DNA of 64,000 bases from assembly GCA_901538445.1 (NCBI GenBank), contig LR594585.1:1577369-1641368 (forward strand), written 5' to 3'. Shown in pieces: positions 16,910 through 25,230 of this stretch. Made by a program: the position numbers and the translations under genes. The stretch comes from Gemmataceae bacterium. Its GTDB lineage: Bacteria; Planctomycetota; Planctomycetia; Gemmatales; Gemmataceae. Below the pieces are notes generated by a model. The model was given only the letters and a program-made list of their open reading frames with translations, had not been told where the DNA came from and ran no database searches. Every line of letters begins with the position of its first letter. The first letter of the stretch is position 1.

Positions 16910-19095
16910 GGGCCGTCGCCCGGCCCGCCCGAGGGCGGCTGGGGCGGCGGGGCGGTCAGCGGCTTCCGCTCGACCCCCTGGGTCTGCCGCACGGACGACT
17001 TGACGCCCTCGCCGACCCACGGCCCGCCGCGGCGGTCGTCGGCCACGCCGTCGGCGTCCCCGATCGGTTTGGCGAACGGCGACACGACCCGCTCGGCGGT
17101 GTGCCACTTGAACTCGTCCTGCACGTCGCGGACCTCGACGAACCGGCCCGCGGCCCCGAACGGCACCGGGAGCGTGTGGAACGCGGCCTGGACGTCGCGG
17201 CCCAGCTCCGCGGCCCGGGCCCGCACCGTCTGGTCGTCCTGCACGAGGAGCCGCAGGTACGCGAGCTCGTAGCCGTAGGTCTCCTCCTCGGTCCGCTCGG
17301 ACCCGTTGGGCGGGCGGTGGAACTCGCGGTCCGCGGCGAGCACCTGCTTCCACAGCTCGAGCCCCTCGCGGTACAGGGCGATCGCCCCGCGCGGCCCGAG
17401 CTTGTTGCCCAGGCGGCGGGCCCGCTCGGCCTGCCACAGGGTCTTGCGGGCCAGCACGGTGATCGGCCGGCCGGCCGCGTCCACCCGGGACTCGCCGATC
17501 GCGGCGGCGAGGAAGTACGGGAAGTTGGTGACCTGCCGGTTGGTGCCGTAGTAGAACACGGCGCTGCTGGCCCGCTGCCACCGCTCGACCGCCTCCGCCG
17601 GTGCGCCGTCCGGGGGCCGCCGGGCCGCCTCGCTCTTGTAGTTCTCGAGCCGGGCCGGCTCGATCACCAGGCCGTACTTCTCGCCGTGCTCGGTCCACAT
17701 CCGGGCGGCCGCGCGCCACTCCTCGAGGGACCACCGGCGGGTGCCGCCGACCACCACGTCGAGGGGCCGGGTGGGGCGGACCGGGTCGTCCGGGAACCAC
17801 CAGTTCGCGGGCGAGTCGGTCGGGTCGTCGATCCGCCACCCCTCGTCGTCGAACCACCCCTCCTTCTGCTCCATCTCGGCCTGGTAGCTCTGGGCCCGCG
17901 GCGCGCCCTGGCAGAAGATGATGAGCATCGGCTGCCTGGGGACGCGATACCGCACCGGGTCGTACTCGCCGGGCTGCGGGGTGCCGGCGGGCATGGGCTT
18001 GTCGTTCGCGTCCCGCGGGGGCCACGTCTCGGGGACCGGGACGGTGCTGTACGCGTACCACGCGCGGGCCGTCTTGAACGCGGTGAAGTCGTCCCCGGTC
18101 TCGGACCCCGGGTTCGCCTCGGTCTCGTTGAACTTGGGCGGGAGCACCGGGAACTGCTTGTAGGCGTCGGCGTACAGCTCCTTCTTGGACCTGTACCGGC
18201 CCGGCACGTCCTTGTTGTCGCGGAGGAACTGGACGATCTCGCGGGGGGTCGAGCACTTGAGCGCCTCGGCGATCTTCTTGGCGGTCGCCTCGTCCCCGCC
18301 GCTGCCCCGCCGCTCGCCCCGGAGCCGCCGCACCAGGTGCGGGTACTTCTCGCAGAACTCGCGGAACTTCCGCGGGTTCACGACCCGCTCGCCGCGGTCG
18401 TCCCGCTCCTCGAGGTCGTCCGGGTTCCGGTCGTCGGGCGAGATGCACGACAACTGGAACAGGCACCGGAGCACCTCGACGTTGTCGGACACGCCGAACT
18501 TGTTCTGGTAGAAGAACGCGATCTGGTACCGCATGTCGGGGGACCCGAGCCGCCGCCCGGTCCCGGGCTCGACCCGGCCCTGCCGCCGCTCGCCCTCGGC
18601 CAGCAGCTCGATCCCGTTGGCGATGTAGAAGTACATGTCGCCGCTGCCCTGCATCTCGACCGACACGTTGTACGCGATGTTCCAGCTCTGGAAGATCCAG
18701 GGGGTGATGAAGTGCGGCTGGAGCTGCGTCACCTGGCGGATCAGCCCCTCCATCTTGTGGAAGTCGTTCCGCTTCTGGGCCTCGATGGTCGAGTGCCACA
18801 GGGACGCGACGACGAGCCCGCGGCTCCCGAGGAGGGCCAGCCGGAACGCCGCCCCCTCCAGGTCCTGCTCGCCCTCCTCGACCTCGCGGAGCTCGAGGTT
18901 GAGGGACTGCCGGAGGATGGTCTTCGACGCGACCCGCTCGGCGGCCCGGTTCACGGCCGTGGGCTCCCCGGCCCGCGCGGTGCTCAGCGGAATCGGGATC
19001 GTCCCCCGCCAGAACATGCTGACGGTGAACAGCCCGAGGATCGCCGCGAAGTAGATCGCCTTGCGGCGGGCGGAGGCTCGTTGCAGGGGGTTCAT
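16906..19095 (-). CDS. Membrane-anchored protein of the ABC export operon, unknown function
   Basis: ATG 19095 opens a 729-residue protein with a basic head (NPLQRASARRKA) and one transmembrane helix (IYFAAILGLFTVSMFW), then a long extracytoplasmic or periplasmic region. That region is helical and TPR-like in places (WHSTIEAQKRNDFHKMEGLI, FITPWIFQSWNIAYNVSVEM). A second, more beta-rich half contains PMLIIFCQGAPRAQSYQ. It follows the permease gene after 63 bp on the same strand. Proteins of this type sit beside ABC-2 permeases in planctomycete genomes and I know of no assigned function. Context suggests an auxiliary or substrate-handling part of the exporter. The C-terminus is Pro/Gly-rich. 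Confidence 0.8.
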   Translation of the reverse strand: MNPLQRASARRKAIYFAAILGLFTVSMFWRGTIPIPLSTARAGEPTAVNRAAERVASKTILRQSLNLELREVEEGEQDLEGAAFRLALLGSRGLVVASLWHSTIEAQKRNDFHKMEGLIRQVTQLQPHFITPWIFQSWNIAYNVSVEMQGSGDMYFYIANGIELLAEGERRQGRVEPGTGRRLGSPDMRYQIAFFYQNKFGVSDNVEVLRCLFQLSCISPDDRNPDDLEERDDRGERVVNPRKFREFCEKYPHLVRRLRGERRGSGGDEATAKKIAEALKCSTPREIVQFLRDNKDVPGRYRSKKELYADAYKQFPVLPPKFNETEANPGSETGDDFTAFKTARAWYAYSTVPVPETWPPRDANDKPMPAGTPQPGEYDPVRYRVPRQPMLIIFCQGAPRAQSYQAEMEQKEGWFDDEGWRIDDPTDSPANWWFPDDPVRPTRPLDVVVGGTRRWSLEEWRAAARMWTEHGEKYGLVIEPARLENYKSEAARRPPDGAPAEAVERWQRASSAVFYYGTNRQVTNFPYFLAAAIGESRVDAAGRPITVLARKTLWQAERARRLGNKLGPRGAIALYREGLELWKQVLAADREFHRPPNGSERTEEETYGYELAYLRLLVQDDQTVRARAAELGRDVQAAFHTLPVPFGAAGRFVEVRDVQDEFKWHTAERVVSPFAKPIGDADGVADDRRGGPWVGEGVKSSVRQTQGVERKPLTAPPPQPPSGGPGDGP

Positions 19096-19158
19096 GTCGG
19101 TCGTCCCTCGTCCCTTGTCACCCGTCCCTCGTCGCCGCGGCCGCGCCCGATCCCGGGG

Positions 19159-21474
19159 CTACGCCGCCACCTCGCGGGACTTCATCAGGTAGTACGCGAG
19201 GATGCCCCACGGGAGCAGGTACCCAATCAGCATCAGCAGGTTCACCACGAGGTACTGGGTGTCGATGTTGAACCCCTCGGCGACGAACGCGCTCCACTCG
19301 AACGACTGGAGGTCGGGGAACGCCTTGGACACTCGGCGGACCACCCAGGACCACCCCTTGTCGGCCGCGCCGAGCGCCTTGGCTCCGGCCGTGTCGGCCG
19401 ACGGCGCGGTCGGCTGCTCGGCCTTCATGAGCTTCGACATGCTCTCGAACGGCCCGCCGCCCACGGTGCGGCCGGAGGCCACGTCGTTGATGAAGTCGGT
19501 GAAGAACCCGGTCCCGAACACGACCAGCACCACCAGCAGGCTCAGCACGCTGCTCAGGTACGTGCTCCAGGCGACGGCGAGGCCGATGAGGATCGCCAGC
19601 CAGCACCACAGCCCGAACATGCCCTTCACGTAGTTGACCGCGAACGGCTGCTCGTACTCCAGCAGGTACAGGTCCGGCTCGGCCATGCCCAGGAGCTGGC
19701 CCGGGGTCTCGCACTTCACGTACACGCTCACCCGCGGGAACGGCACGTCCCTGCCGGTCCTCGGGTCCTTCATGGTCCCGGGGTCGCCCTTCATCGCGTT
19801 GCGGAACAGGCCGGCCGGGGCGTCGAGCCCCATCACCTGGTAGTCGAACACCTCCTTGCTGCCGAACTCGAAGCACCCGAACTCCTCGGCGATCGCGTTC
19901 AGCTCGGCCCACGCCGGGGTGCCGGGCCGCGCGCCGCCCAGGTTCACCCGCTTGGAGGCCTCCTTCACCCGCTCCTGGTACTCCTTCTCCCGCTGGGGGT
20001 CCTCCCAGGGCCAGGTGCCGGGGCCGGTCGGCTGCTTCTGGCGGGCGTTGTGCGTCACGAACCGGAAGCTCACGGACGCGCCCTTGTTCTGCTCGCCCTT
20101 GGTGAGCTTGAAGATGTCGAACGTGAACTCGACCGGGACGCGGTCGTCCTGGGCCGTGCCGAGCGCCGCGGGCACCCGGCGGAAGTGCCAGATGCCCCGC
20201 TGCATCGCCCCCTCGCCGCCGGGGATGTACTTGCGGTAGTCGAACTCGCGGCCGACGTTGGTCCCCTCGAACTCGGTCTTGTCGGACCGGTACTTGGCCT
20301 CGACGCTCTTGAACTCCAGCGTCCCGCGGACCGGCACCCGGGCCTTGTACGTCTCGTCCTTGGCCCGCTGCGAGATCGACGAGTTGGTGATGAGCACCAG
20401 GCTCACCCCGGTGAGCCCGAGGAGCACCAGGGTCATGAGCGCGAGGTACCCGACGAACCGGCCCAGCACGATCTCGAACTTCTCGACCGGCTTCGACACC
20501 ACCGTGTAGATGTTCAGGTTCTTGATGTCGTTCGGGATCCCGTAGAACGACGCGAGGAGCAGGGCCGGGATCAGCGTCAGCAGGGTGAGCACCAGGTCTG
20601 CCCGCTCGACCGTGACCCGCAGCTCGTCCGACGGCTTGATGACCTTGAACCACTGGGCGGGGAACAGGAACGGGAGGAACACGAGCAGGAACACCCACAG
20701 GAGCTGGCTCCGGATCGCCTCCTTGAAGCTGAGCTTGGCGATCGCCCACACCGGCCCCTCGGCCTCGAACAGCATGAGCGCGAGGGTGCCGAGGAGGACC
20801 ACCGTGACGGCGACGATGCACACCCCGAGGTAGATCCCGAACAGCCGGTCGCTGCCGAACGCGAGCACCAGCACCCCGAGCAGCGCGTACAGCCCCAGGG
20901 CCGCGCCGAGGCCGACGAGCCGCCGCGGGCCGAGCAGGCCGCCCGCGTAGCTGGCCACGGACCGCCCGAACCGGCGGACCCCCGCGGTGCCGAGCGTCAG
21001 GTTCCGGCGGCGGATCTTGGCGAGGTCCCGGGCGAACGGCTCGCCGATGCCGAGCAGCGCGAACGTGCCGGCGACCATCCACGCGAGCGGGATCAGTTCC
21101 GTGCGGACCTCGGGCGGCGGGGTGACGATCGGCATGCCCGGGGGCGGGGGCGGCACCGGGGGCGGGGCCAGCGGCTTCCCGGCGAACGACGTCTTGCCCG
21201 CGGCCTGCAGCGCGAACAGCCCGCCCACGCAGGCGTAGCTCACCACCGCGAGCGCGGCGCACGTGAGCATGAACTTCGACACCGGCACCCGGAGCTTCTC
21301 GGACTGCGACTGGTCGGTCGGGGTCCGCAGCGCGTACAGCAGGTACACGACGAGGCCGAGCATGCCGAACCCGCCCGCGACCTCGAGCCAGTTCTGCACC
21401 AGCCCGGCGATGTGGGCGTACCCGAGCGGTTCGCCCTTGTCGAGTTGCAGGATGCCGAACAGCGCCGACGACAT
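19159..21474 (-). CDS. ABC-2-type transporter permease
   Basis: The start is ATG 21474 (SSALFGILQLDKGEPLG); an upstream in-frame extension to 21513 is repeat DNA. The 771-residue protein has N-terminal TM helices (GMLGLVVYLLYAL; LTCAALAVVSYACVGGLFAL), a Pro-rich loop (PPPVPPPPPG) and TM helices around residues 200-250. Next comes the ABC-2 permease core: LLWVFLLVFLPFLFPAQWF, LTLLTLIPALLLASFYGIPN and a regulatory-looking IYTVVSKPVEKFEIVLGRFV. A large exported loop and two or three C-terminal TMs follow. SKPVxRxxfllGRflG is typical of ABC-2 permeases. With the ATPase upstream (about 100 bp) and the membrane protein downstream it forms one leftward operon. The substrate is unknown. Confidence 0.85.
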   Translation of the reverse strand: MSSALFGILQLDKGEPLGYAHIAGLVQNWLEVAGGFGMLGLVVYLLYALRTPTDQSQSEKLRVPVSKFMLTCAALAVVSYACVGGLFALQAAGKTSFAGKPLAPPPVPPPPPGMPIVTPPPEVRTELIPLAWMVAGTFALLGIGEPFARDLAKIRRRNLTLGTAGVRRFGRSVASYAGGLLGPRRLVGLGAALGLYALLGVLVLAFGSDRLFGIYLGVCIVAVTVVLLGTLALMLFEAEGPVWAIAKLSFKEAIRSQLLWVFLLVFLPFLFPAQWFKVIKPSDELRVTVERADLVLTLLTLIPALLLASFYGIPNDIKNLNIYTVVSKPVEKFEIVLGRFVGYLALMTLVLLGLTGVSLVLITNSSISQRAKDETYKARVPVRGTLEFKSVEAKYRSDKTEFEGTNVGREFDYRKYIPGGEGAMQRGIWHFRRVPAALGTAQDDRVPVEFTFDIFKLTKGEQNKGASVSFRFVTHNARQKQPTGPGTWPWEDPQREKEYQERVKEASKRVNLGGARPGTPAWAELNAIAEEFGCFEFGSKEVFDYQVMGLDAPAGLFRNAMKGDPGTMKDPRTGRDVPFPRVSVYVKCETPGQLLGMAEPDLYLLEYEQPFAVNYVKGMFGLWCWLAILIGLAVAWSTYLSSVLSLLVVLVVFGTGFFTDFINDVASGRTVGGGPFESMSKLMKAEQPTAPSADTAGAKALGAADKGWSWVVRRVSKAFPDLQSFEWSAFVAEGFNIDTQYLVVNLLMLIGYLLPWGILAYYLMKSREVAA

Positions 21475-21501
21475 CACGGGTGGAACCTCTTGGTCTGGGC
21501 G

Positions 21502-21573
21502 CTTCGCGTTCAACGTGGCACGGCGACACCGCGGCCGGCTCGAACGTTCAACGCGAAACGTTGAACGCGGAAC
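21502..21573. repeat. Inverted repeat between ATPase and permease genes
   Basis: The spacer carries three related segments: TTCGCGTTCAACG on the left, and CGTTCAACG-CGAAA-CGTTGAACG (itself a 9-bp hairpin) on the right, adjoining the ATPase stop codon. The same wording forms the perfect hairpin at 24554-24596, so this is a dispersed family. Lying inside an operon, it is more likely a processing or stability structure, or an inserted repeat, than a full terminator. Confidence 0.6.
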
Positions 21574-21574
21574 G

Positions 21575-22483
21575 TCACTGCTTGGCCGCCTCGGCGGGCG
21601 GCAGGTACCGGCGGCCGGGCCGGGCCTTCGACTCGTCCACGATCTTGAGGAACAGCTCCTCGAGCGTCGTCGTCGGGTGGCCGACGGTCTCCAGCTCGCC
21701 GCCGTGCTTGCGGAACACCGCTTCGAGGTCGGCCTTCAGTTCCGGCGACTCCTTGACCTTGTTCGCACGCACCTCAAGCCGCACCGCGTCCTCGAGGAGC
21801 GTCGAGACCTTGCCGAGGGTCTGGAGGTCGCCGTTGTAGAGGATCGCGATCCGGTCGCAGACGTCCTGGACGTCGTCGAGCCGGTGCGAGCACATGAGGA
21901 CGGTCTTGCCCTTCTTCCGCAGGTCGAGGATGAGGTCCTTCATCCACCGGGTGCCGAGCGGGTCGAGGCCGCTGGTGGGCTCGTCGAGGATCACCAGCTC
22001 GGGGTCGTTGATGAGCGCCTGGGCCAGCCCGATCCGCTGCCGCATGCCCTTGGAGTACTCTTTGAGGATGCGCTTCTTGTCGGCCGAGAGGCCGACCATG
22101 TCGATCAGTTCGGCGGCCCGGCGGCGGCGGGTGTCCGGGTCGATGTCGAACAGGCGGCCGTAGAAGTCGAGGGTCTCCTCGGCGTTGAGGAACCGGTACA
22201 GGTACGACTCCTCGGGGAGGTACCCGATCCGCTCGTTCTTCTCGACCTTGGCGGCCGGCTCGCCGAACACGAACGCGTCGCCCCCGGTTGGGAACAGGAG
22301 CCCGAGCAGGAGCTTGATCGTGGTGGTCTTCCCGGACCCGTTCGGGCCGAGGAGCCCGAAGATCTCGCCCTTGTGGATCGTCAGGTCGAGGGCGTTGAGC
22401 GCGGTCTTCTTCTTCCGGCCCCAGAAGTCCCGGTAGACCTTGGTGAGGCTCTGCGTTTTGACGACGACATCGGACTCGGCCAT
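21575..22483 (-). CDS. ABC transporter ATP-binding protein (ABC-2/CcmA type)
   Basis: ATG 22483 starts a 302-residue ATPase. It has the Walker [10 protein letters not shown] (about 46-54), a Q-loop-equivalent region GYLPEES, the signature [15 protein letters not shown] (about 143-157), Walker [13 protein letters not shown] (about 163-174) and the H-loop MCSHRLDD. The C-terminal extension (about 220-302) is the DUF4162-like tail usual in ABC-2 exporter ATPases. It energises the permease encoded immediately downstream. The upstream 300 bp (22484-22791) is divergent with the protease gene and holds a G+C-rich inverted repeat. Confidence 0.92.
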   Translation of the reverse strand: MAESDVVVKTQSLTKVYRDFWGRKKKTALNALDLTIHKGEIFGLLGPNGSGKTTTIKLLLGLLFPTGGDAFVFGEPAAKVEKNERIGYLPEESYLYRFLNAEETLDFYGRLFDIDPDTRRRRAAELIDMVGLSADKKRILKEYSKGMRQRIGLAQALINDPELVILDEPTSGLDPLGTRWMKDLILDLRKKGKTVLMCSHRLDDVQDVCDRIAILYNGDLQTLGKVSTLLEDAVRLEVRANKVKESPELKADLEAVFRKHGGELETVGHPTTTLEELFLKIVDESKARPGRRYLPPAEAAKQ

Positions 22484-22600
22484 GCGGCCTCCGGAACCCG
22501 TGGCGGGTGCGGGGGGTACAACAGGTGCGGTCACAGGTGCTACGCACCGCCCCGGCGGGCGGTTCGCGCATATGGTAGGAACCGCCCGCCGGGTTAGAAA

Positions 22601-22702
22601 GACGTCGGGCACGGGCACGGGCACGCACGCGGGCACGGACCCGCCCCCAGGTGTGCGGACGCCCGAGTGTCTTCCTGTCGTGCCCGCGTGCGTGCCCGAC
22701 TC
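22601..22702. repeat. Imperfect 22-bp inverted repeat (CGGGCAC-rich)
   Basis: GTCGGGCAC..GCACGCGGGCACG on the left pairs with CGTGCCCGCGTGCGTGCCCGAC on the right, read in two parts. The left arm carries an extra 12 nt of GGGCAC repetition. It lies in the divergent spacer between the ABC ATPase and retropepsin genes. Its role is unknown. Confidence 0.6.
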
Positions 22703-22791
22703 GTTTTCCCTCTCTCCCGCCACCCCCGGCCCGTGTCCGAACTGGTACAATCCACCAACCGCCCGAACCTGCCCCCTGAAGGAACCCCCCG

Positions 22792-23625
22792 ATGAGATGG
22801 CCGATAGCCCTTGCCCTGTGCGGGTGCCTCGCGGCACCCGCCCTGGCCGACGACAAGAAGCCCGCGAGGTACGAGATCCCGTACCGGCTCACCGACACCA
22901 AGCACGTCCTCGTGCGGGCGAAGCTCAACGGCAAGGGGCCGTTCAACCTGATCCTCGACACCGGCGCGCCGGCCGTGTTCATCACCAAGGCGGTCGCCAA
23001 GAAGGCCGGCGCCGACCTCGACGACAAGGGGTGGGGCACGTTCGACGCGTTCGAGGTCGAGGGCGGGCTGAAGGTCGACAAGGTGAAGACCCGGGTCGAG
23101 GACCTCGTCCAGATCGAGGGCATGAACAGCATGGGGCTGGCGGGCGTCGAACTGCACGGCGTCATTGGGTACAACGTGCTCGCGAAGTTCCGCATCGAGT
23201 ACGACTTCACCGCCGACAAGCTCGCGTTCCTGGAGCTGAAGGGGTTCGAGCCGCCGTCCCCCGAGAAGATCGAGGCCAAGGGCGGGGACGACATCCAGAC
23301 CATGGGGCCGCTCGTGAAGATGCTGGCGGCGCTGTCCGGCATCAAGCCGAACTTCGAGGTGGTGCCGCGGGGGTTCGTCGGCGTCGAGTTCGACGACGGG
23401 AAGGGCGGCGTGGTGGTGAAGAAGGTGCTGCCGGGCAGCCCCGCGGAGAAGGCCGGGTTCAAGACCGGCGACGTGATCGAGGCGGTAAAGGCCGCGACCA
23501 TCGAAACGGGCGCGGACCTCGCGAAGGCGCTGGCGAAGGCCGGCGTCGGCACGAAGCTCAAGGTCACGGTGAAGCGCGGCGACAAGACCGAGGAACTGAC
23601 CGTCGAACTCGGAAAGGGGCTGTGA
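22792..23625 (+). CDS. Secreted retropepsin-like aspartic protease with PDZ domain
   Basis: The 277-residue protein has a signal peptide ([19 protein letters not shown]). A retropepsin-like domain carries the catalytic triplet at ILDTGAP (D56, residues 56-59 DTGA), the flap region, and a second conserved segment [20 protein letters not shown]-terminal PDZ domain covers about 188-260 ([38 protein letters not shown]). Single-domain retropepsins act as homodimers. With a PDZ they probably bind extended peptides in the periplasm. The next gene, 2 bp downstream, is a paralogue, so the pair is an operon created by duplication. The natural substrate is not known. Confidence 0.85.
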   Translation: MRWPIALALCGCLAAPALADDKKPARYEIPYRLTDTKHVLVRAKLNGKGPFNLILDTGAPAVFITKAVAKKAGADLDDKGWGTFDAFEVEGGLKVDKVKTRVEDLVQIEGMNSMGLAGVELHGVIGYNVLAKFRIEYDFTADKLAFLELKGFEPPSPEKIEAKGGDDIQTMGPLVKMLAALSGIKPNFEVVPRGFVGVEFDDGKGGVVVKKVLPGSPAEKAGFKTGDVIEAVKAATIETGADLAKALAKAGVGTKLKVTVKRGDKTEELTVELGKGL

Positions 23626-23627
23626 CC

Positions 23628-24545
23628 ATGAACCTGTCTTCGACAGAAATGAAAAAGGTAAAAAGTAAAAGGCGAAATGCAAGCGGTCGTCGCGTCGCAC
23701 TTCTCGCTTCCGTCTTTACCTTTGCCTTTTTACCTTTTTCATTCTCGGCTCCGGCCGAGGACAAGACGGCCGAAGAGAAGAAGAAGCTCGACGAGAAGCC
23801 GGTCACGGTGCCGTTCGAGTTGCTGAAGTCGCGGCACATGGCGGTGATGGTGAAGGTGAACGGCAAGGGGCCGTACAAGCTCATCTTCGACACCGGCGCG
23901 CCGACGAACCTCGTCAACAACCGGCTCGCTAAGGACGCCGGCGTCACCAAGAAGGGCGACAAGGGCGGCCTGATGTTCGGCATGGGCGGCGCGAAGACGA
24001 TGGACACGCTTGAGATCGGCGGCGTGAAGCTGGAGAAGGTGCCGGTGATGGTCATGGACCACCCGACCGTCACCGCCATCTCGAACGCGCTCGGGCCGAT
24101 CGACGGCATCGTCGGGTTCCCGTTCTTCGCGCAGTACAAGACGACCGTGGACTACCAGAAGAAGGAGCTGACGTTCACGCCCAACGGGTACGTCCCCGGC
24201 GACGTGATGCAGGGGCTGATGAACAAAATGATGGGCGGCTCCAAGGGGAAGCCCGAGCCGAACGTCGCGGCCCCGGCCGCGGTGTGGGGGTTCGCCGTGG
24301 ACAAGGCCGGCAAGGACGAGGCCGACGGCGTGGAGGTGAAGGAGGTGTTCGCCGGGTCGCCCGCGGCCGACGCCGGGCTGAAGGCCGGCGACCGCCTGCT
24401 GACGCTCGACGGCCGGTGGACCGACACGGTCGCCGACACATTCACCGCCGCCAGCCTCGTGAAGCCGGGCCGGGCGGTCGCGGTCGTCGTGAAGCGCGGC
24501 GGCAAGGACGTGACGCTGACCGTGAAGCCCGCCAAGGGGCTGTGA
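23628..24545 (+). CDS. Secreted retropepsin-like protease with PDZ domain (paralogue)
   Basis: ATG 23628 lies 2 bp after the upstream stop; a second ATG at 23649 is possible. The 305-residue protein repeats its neighbour's plan: signal peptide, retropepsin domain with FDTGAP (88-92) and IDGIVGFPFFAQYKTTVDY, then a PDZ domain (about 215-300: VEVKEVFAGSPAADAGLKAG, DRLLTLDGRW). It is oddly A+T-rich at the start. The signal peptide core (VFTFAFLPFSFS) is encoded by the right arm of an 18-bp perfect inverted repeat whose left arm encodes the basic MKKVKSK. The mature part has normal composition. So a repeat element seems to have supplied or replaced the export signal. Confidence 0.85.
   Translation: MNLSSTEMKKVKSKRRNASGRRVALLASVFTFAFLPFSFSAPAEDKTAEEKKKLDEKPVTVPFELLKSRHMAVMVKVNGKGPYKLIFDTGAPTNLVNNRLAKDAGVTKKGDKGGLMFGMGGAKTMDTLEIGGVKLEKVPVMVMDHPTVTAISNALGPIDGIVGFPFFAQYKTTVDYQKKELTFTPNGYVPGDVMQGLMNKMMGGSKGKPEPNVAAPAAVWGFAVDKAGKDEADGVEVKEVFAGSPAADAGLKAGDRLLTLDGRWTDTVADTFTAASLVKPGRAVAVVVKRGGKDVTLTVKPAKGL
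23648..23743. repeat. AT-rich inverted repeat inside a signal-peptide coding region
   Basis: AATGAAAAAGGTAAAAAG (23648-23665) is the exact reverse complement of 23726-23743. The arms and flanks are A/T-rich (AAAAGG tracts) in a genome near 70% G+C, and the element lies wholly within codons 7-39 of the 23628 gene. Confidence 0.85.
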
Positions 24546-24553
24546 CCACGGTC

Positions 24554-24596
24554 GTTTCGCGTTCAACGTTCCACGTTGGAACGTTGAACGCGAAAC
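24554..24596. terminator. Perfect 20-bp hairpin between convergent genes
   Basis: GTTTCGCGTTCAACGTTCCA (24554-24573), loop CGT, then its exact complement to 24596. It begins 9 nt after the protease stop and ends 12 nt before the RidA stop on the other strand, so it can serve both as a terminator. There is no T-run, so Rho-independent action is uncertain. It is related to the repeat at 21502-21573. Confidence 0.6.
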
Positions 24597-24608
24597 TCCG
24601 CAGCGGGA

Positions 24609-25076
24609 TCACTCCACCTCGAAGATGCACTCGATCTCGACGGCGATGTTGCCGGGCAGCGAGTTGTGGCCCACGGCGCTGCGGGCGCCGACGCCCGCGT
24701 CGTCGCCGAACACGTCGCGCATCAACTCCGAGAACCCGTTGATGACCTTCGGCTGGTCGAGGAAGTCGTCGGTGCAGTTCACCATGCCGAACGTCTTGAC
24801 GATCCGCTTCACCTTGTTGAGCGAGCCGAGCGTGTCCTTCACGGTGGCGAGGATCGCGAGCCCGACCTGCTTGGCGGCCTCCTTGCCCTGCTCCAGCGTC
24901 ATGTCCTTGCCGACGCGCCCGGTGATGAGCGACTTGTCGGGCTTCAGCGGGCCGTGCCCGGAGATGTACAGCAGGTTGCCGTGCCGCACCGCGGTCTTGT
25001 AGACGGCGACGGGCTTCGGGGCGGGCGGGAGCGTCAGGTGCAACTCCTGCACGCGCGTCTCGGGGTCGCTGGGCAT
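24609..25076 (-). CDS. RidA (YjgF/UK114) family protein
   Basis: The start ATG 25076 gives 155 residues. Family landmarks are GNLLYISGHGPLKPDKS near residue 35, EAAKQVGLAILATVKDTLGSL (the long central helix), VKRIVKTFGMVNCTDDF, and the C-terminal ARSAVGHNSLPGNIAVEIEC, in which RxxxGxxxLPxxxxVEIE is the subunit-interface signature. RidA proteins are trimeric and hydrolyse reactive enamine/imine intermediates. The catalytic Arg of canonical RidA appears as ARSAVG. No signal peptide, so cytosolic. Convergent with the protease pair. Confidence 0.9.
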   Translation of the reverse strand: MPSDPETRVQELHLTLPPAPKPVAVYKTAVRHGNLLYISGHGPLKPDKSLITGRVGKDMTLEQGKEAAKQVGLAILATVKDTLGSLNKVKRIVKTFGMVNCTDDFLDQPKVINGFSELMRDVFGDDAGVGARSAVGHNSLPGNIAVEIECIFEVE

Positions 25077-25230
25077 CTCGGAATCTCCGTGGGAGGTTCG
25101 GGCGGCTGGGTATTGCGATGATATACCCGTGGGGGCGAGGGCGGGAAAGTCGCCGACTTCTCGTTCCCTTTCGCCCGCCGTGTGGTTTAATGACGGTTCT
25201 ACCTTGCTTCGGGCTGCCACCGGGGCCGAC

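Noticed and set aside
16057..21564. Very long rightward open frame (over 1800 codons)
   Set aside because: It runs antisense to the PIG-L gene and two clear genes of the ABC operon; its composition (Arg/Gly/Leu/Val/His-rich, no domains) is the usual shadow of high-G+C leftward genes.
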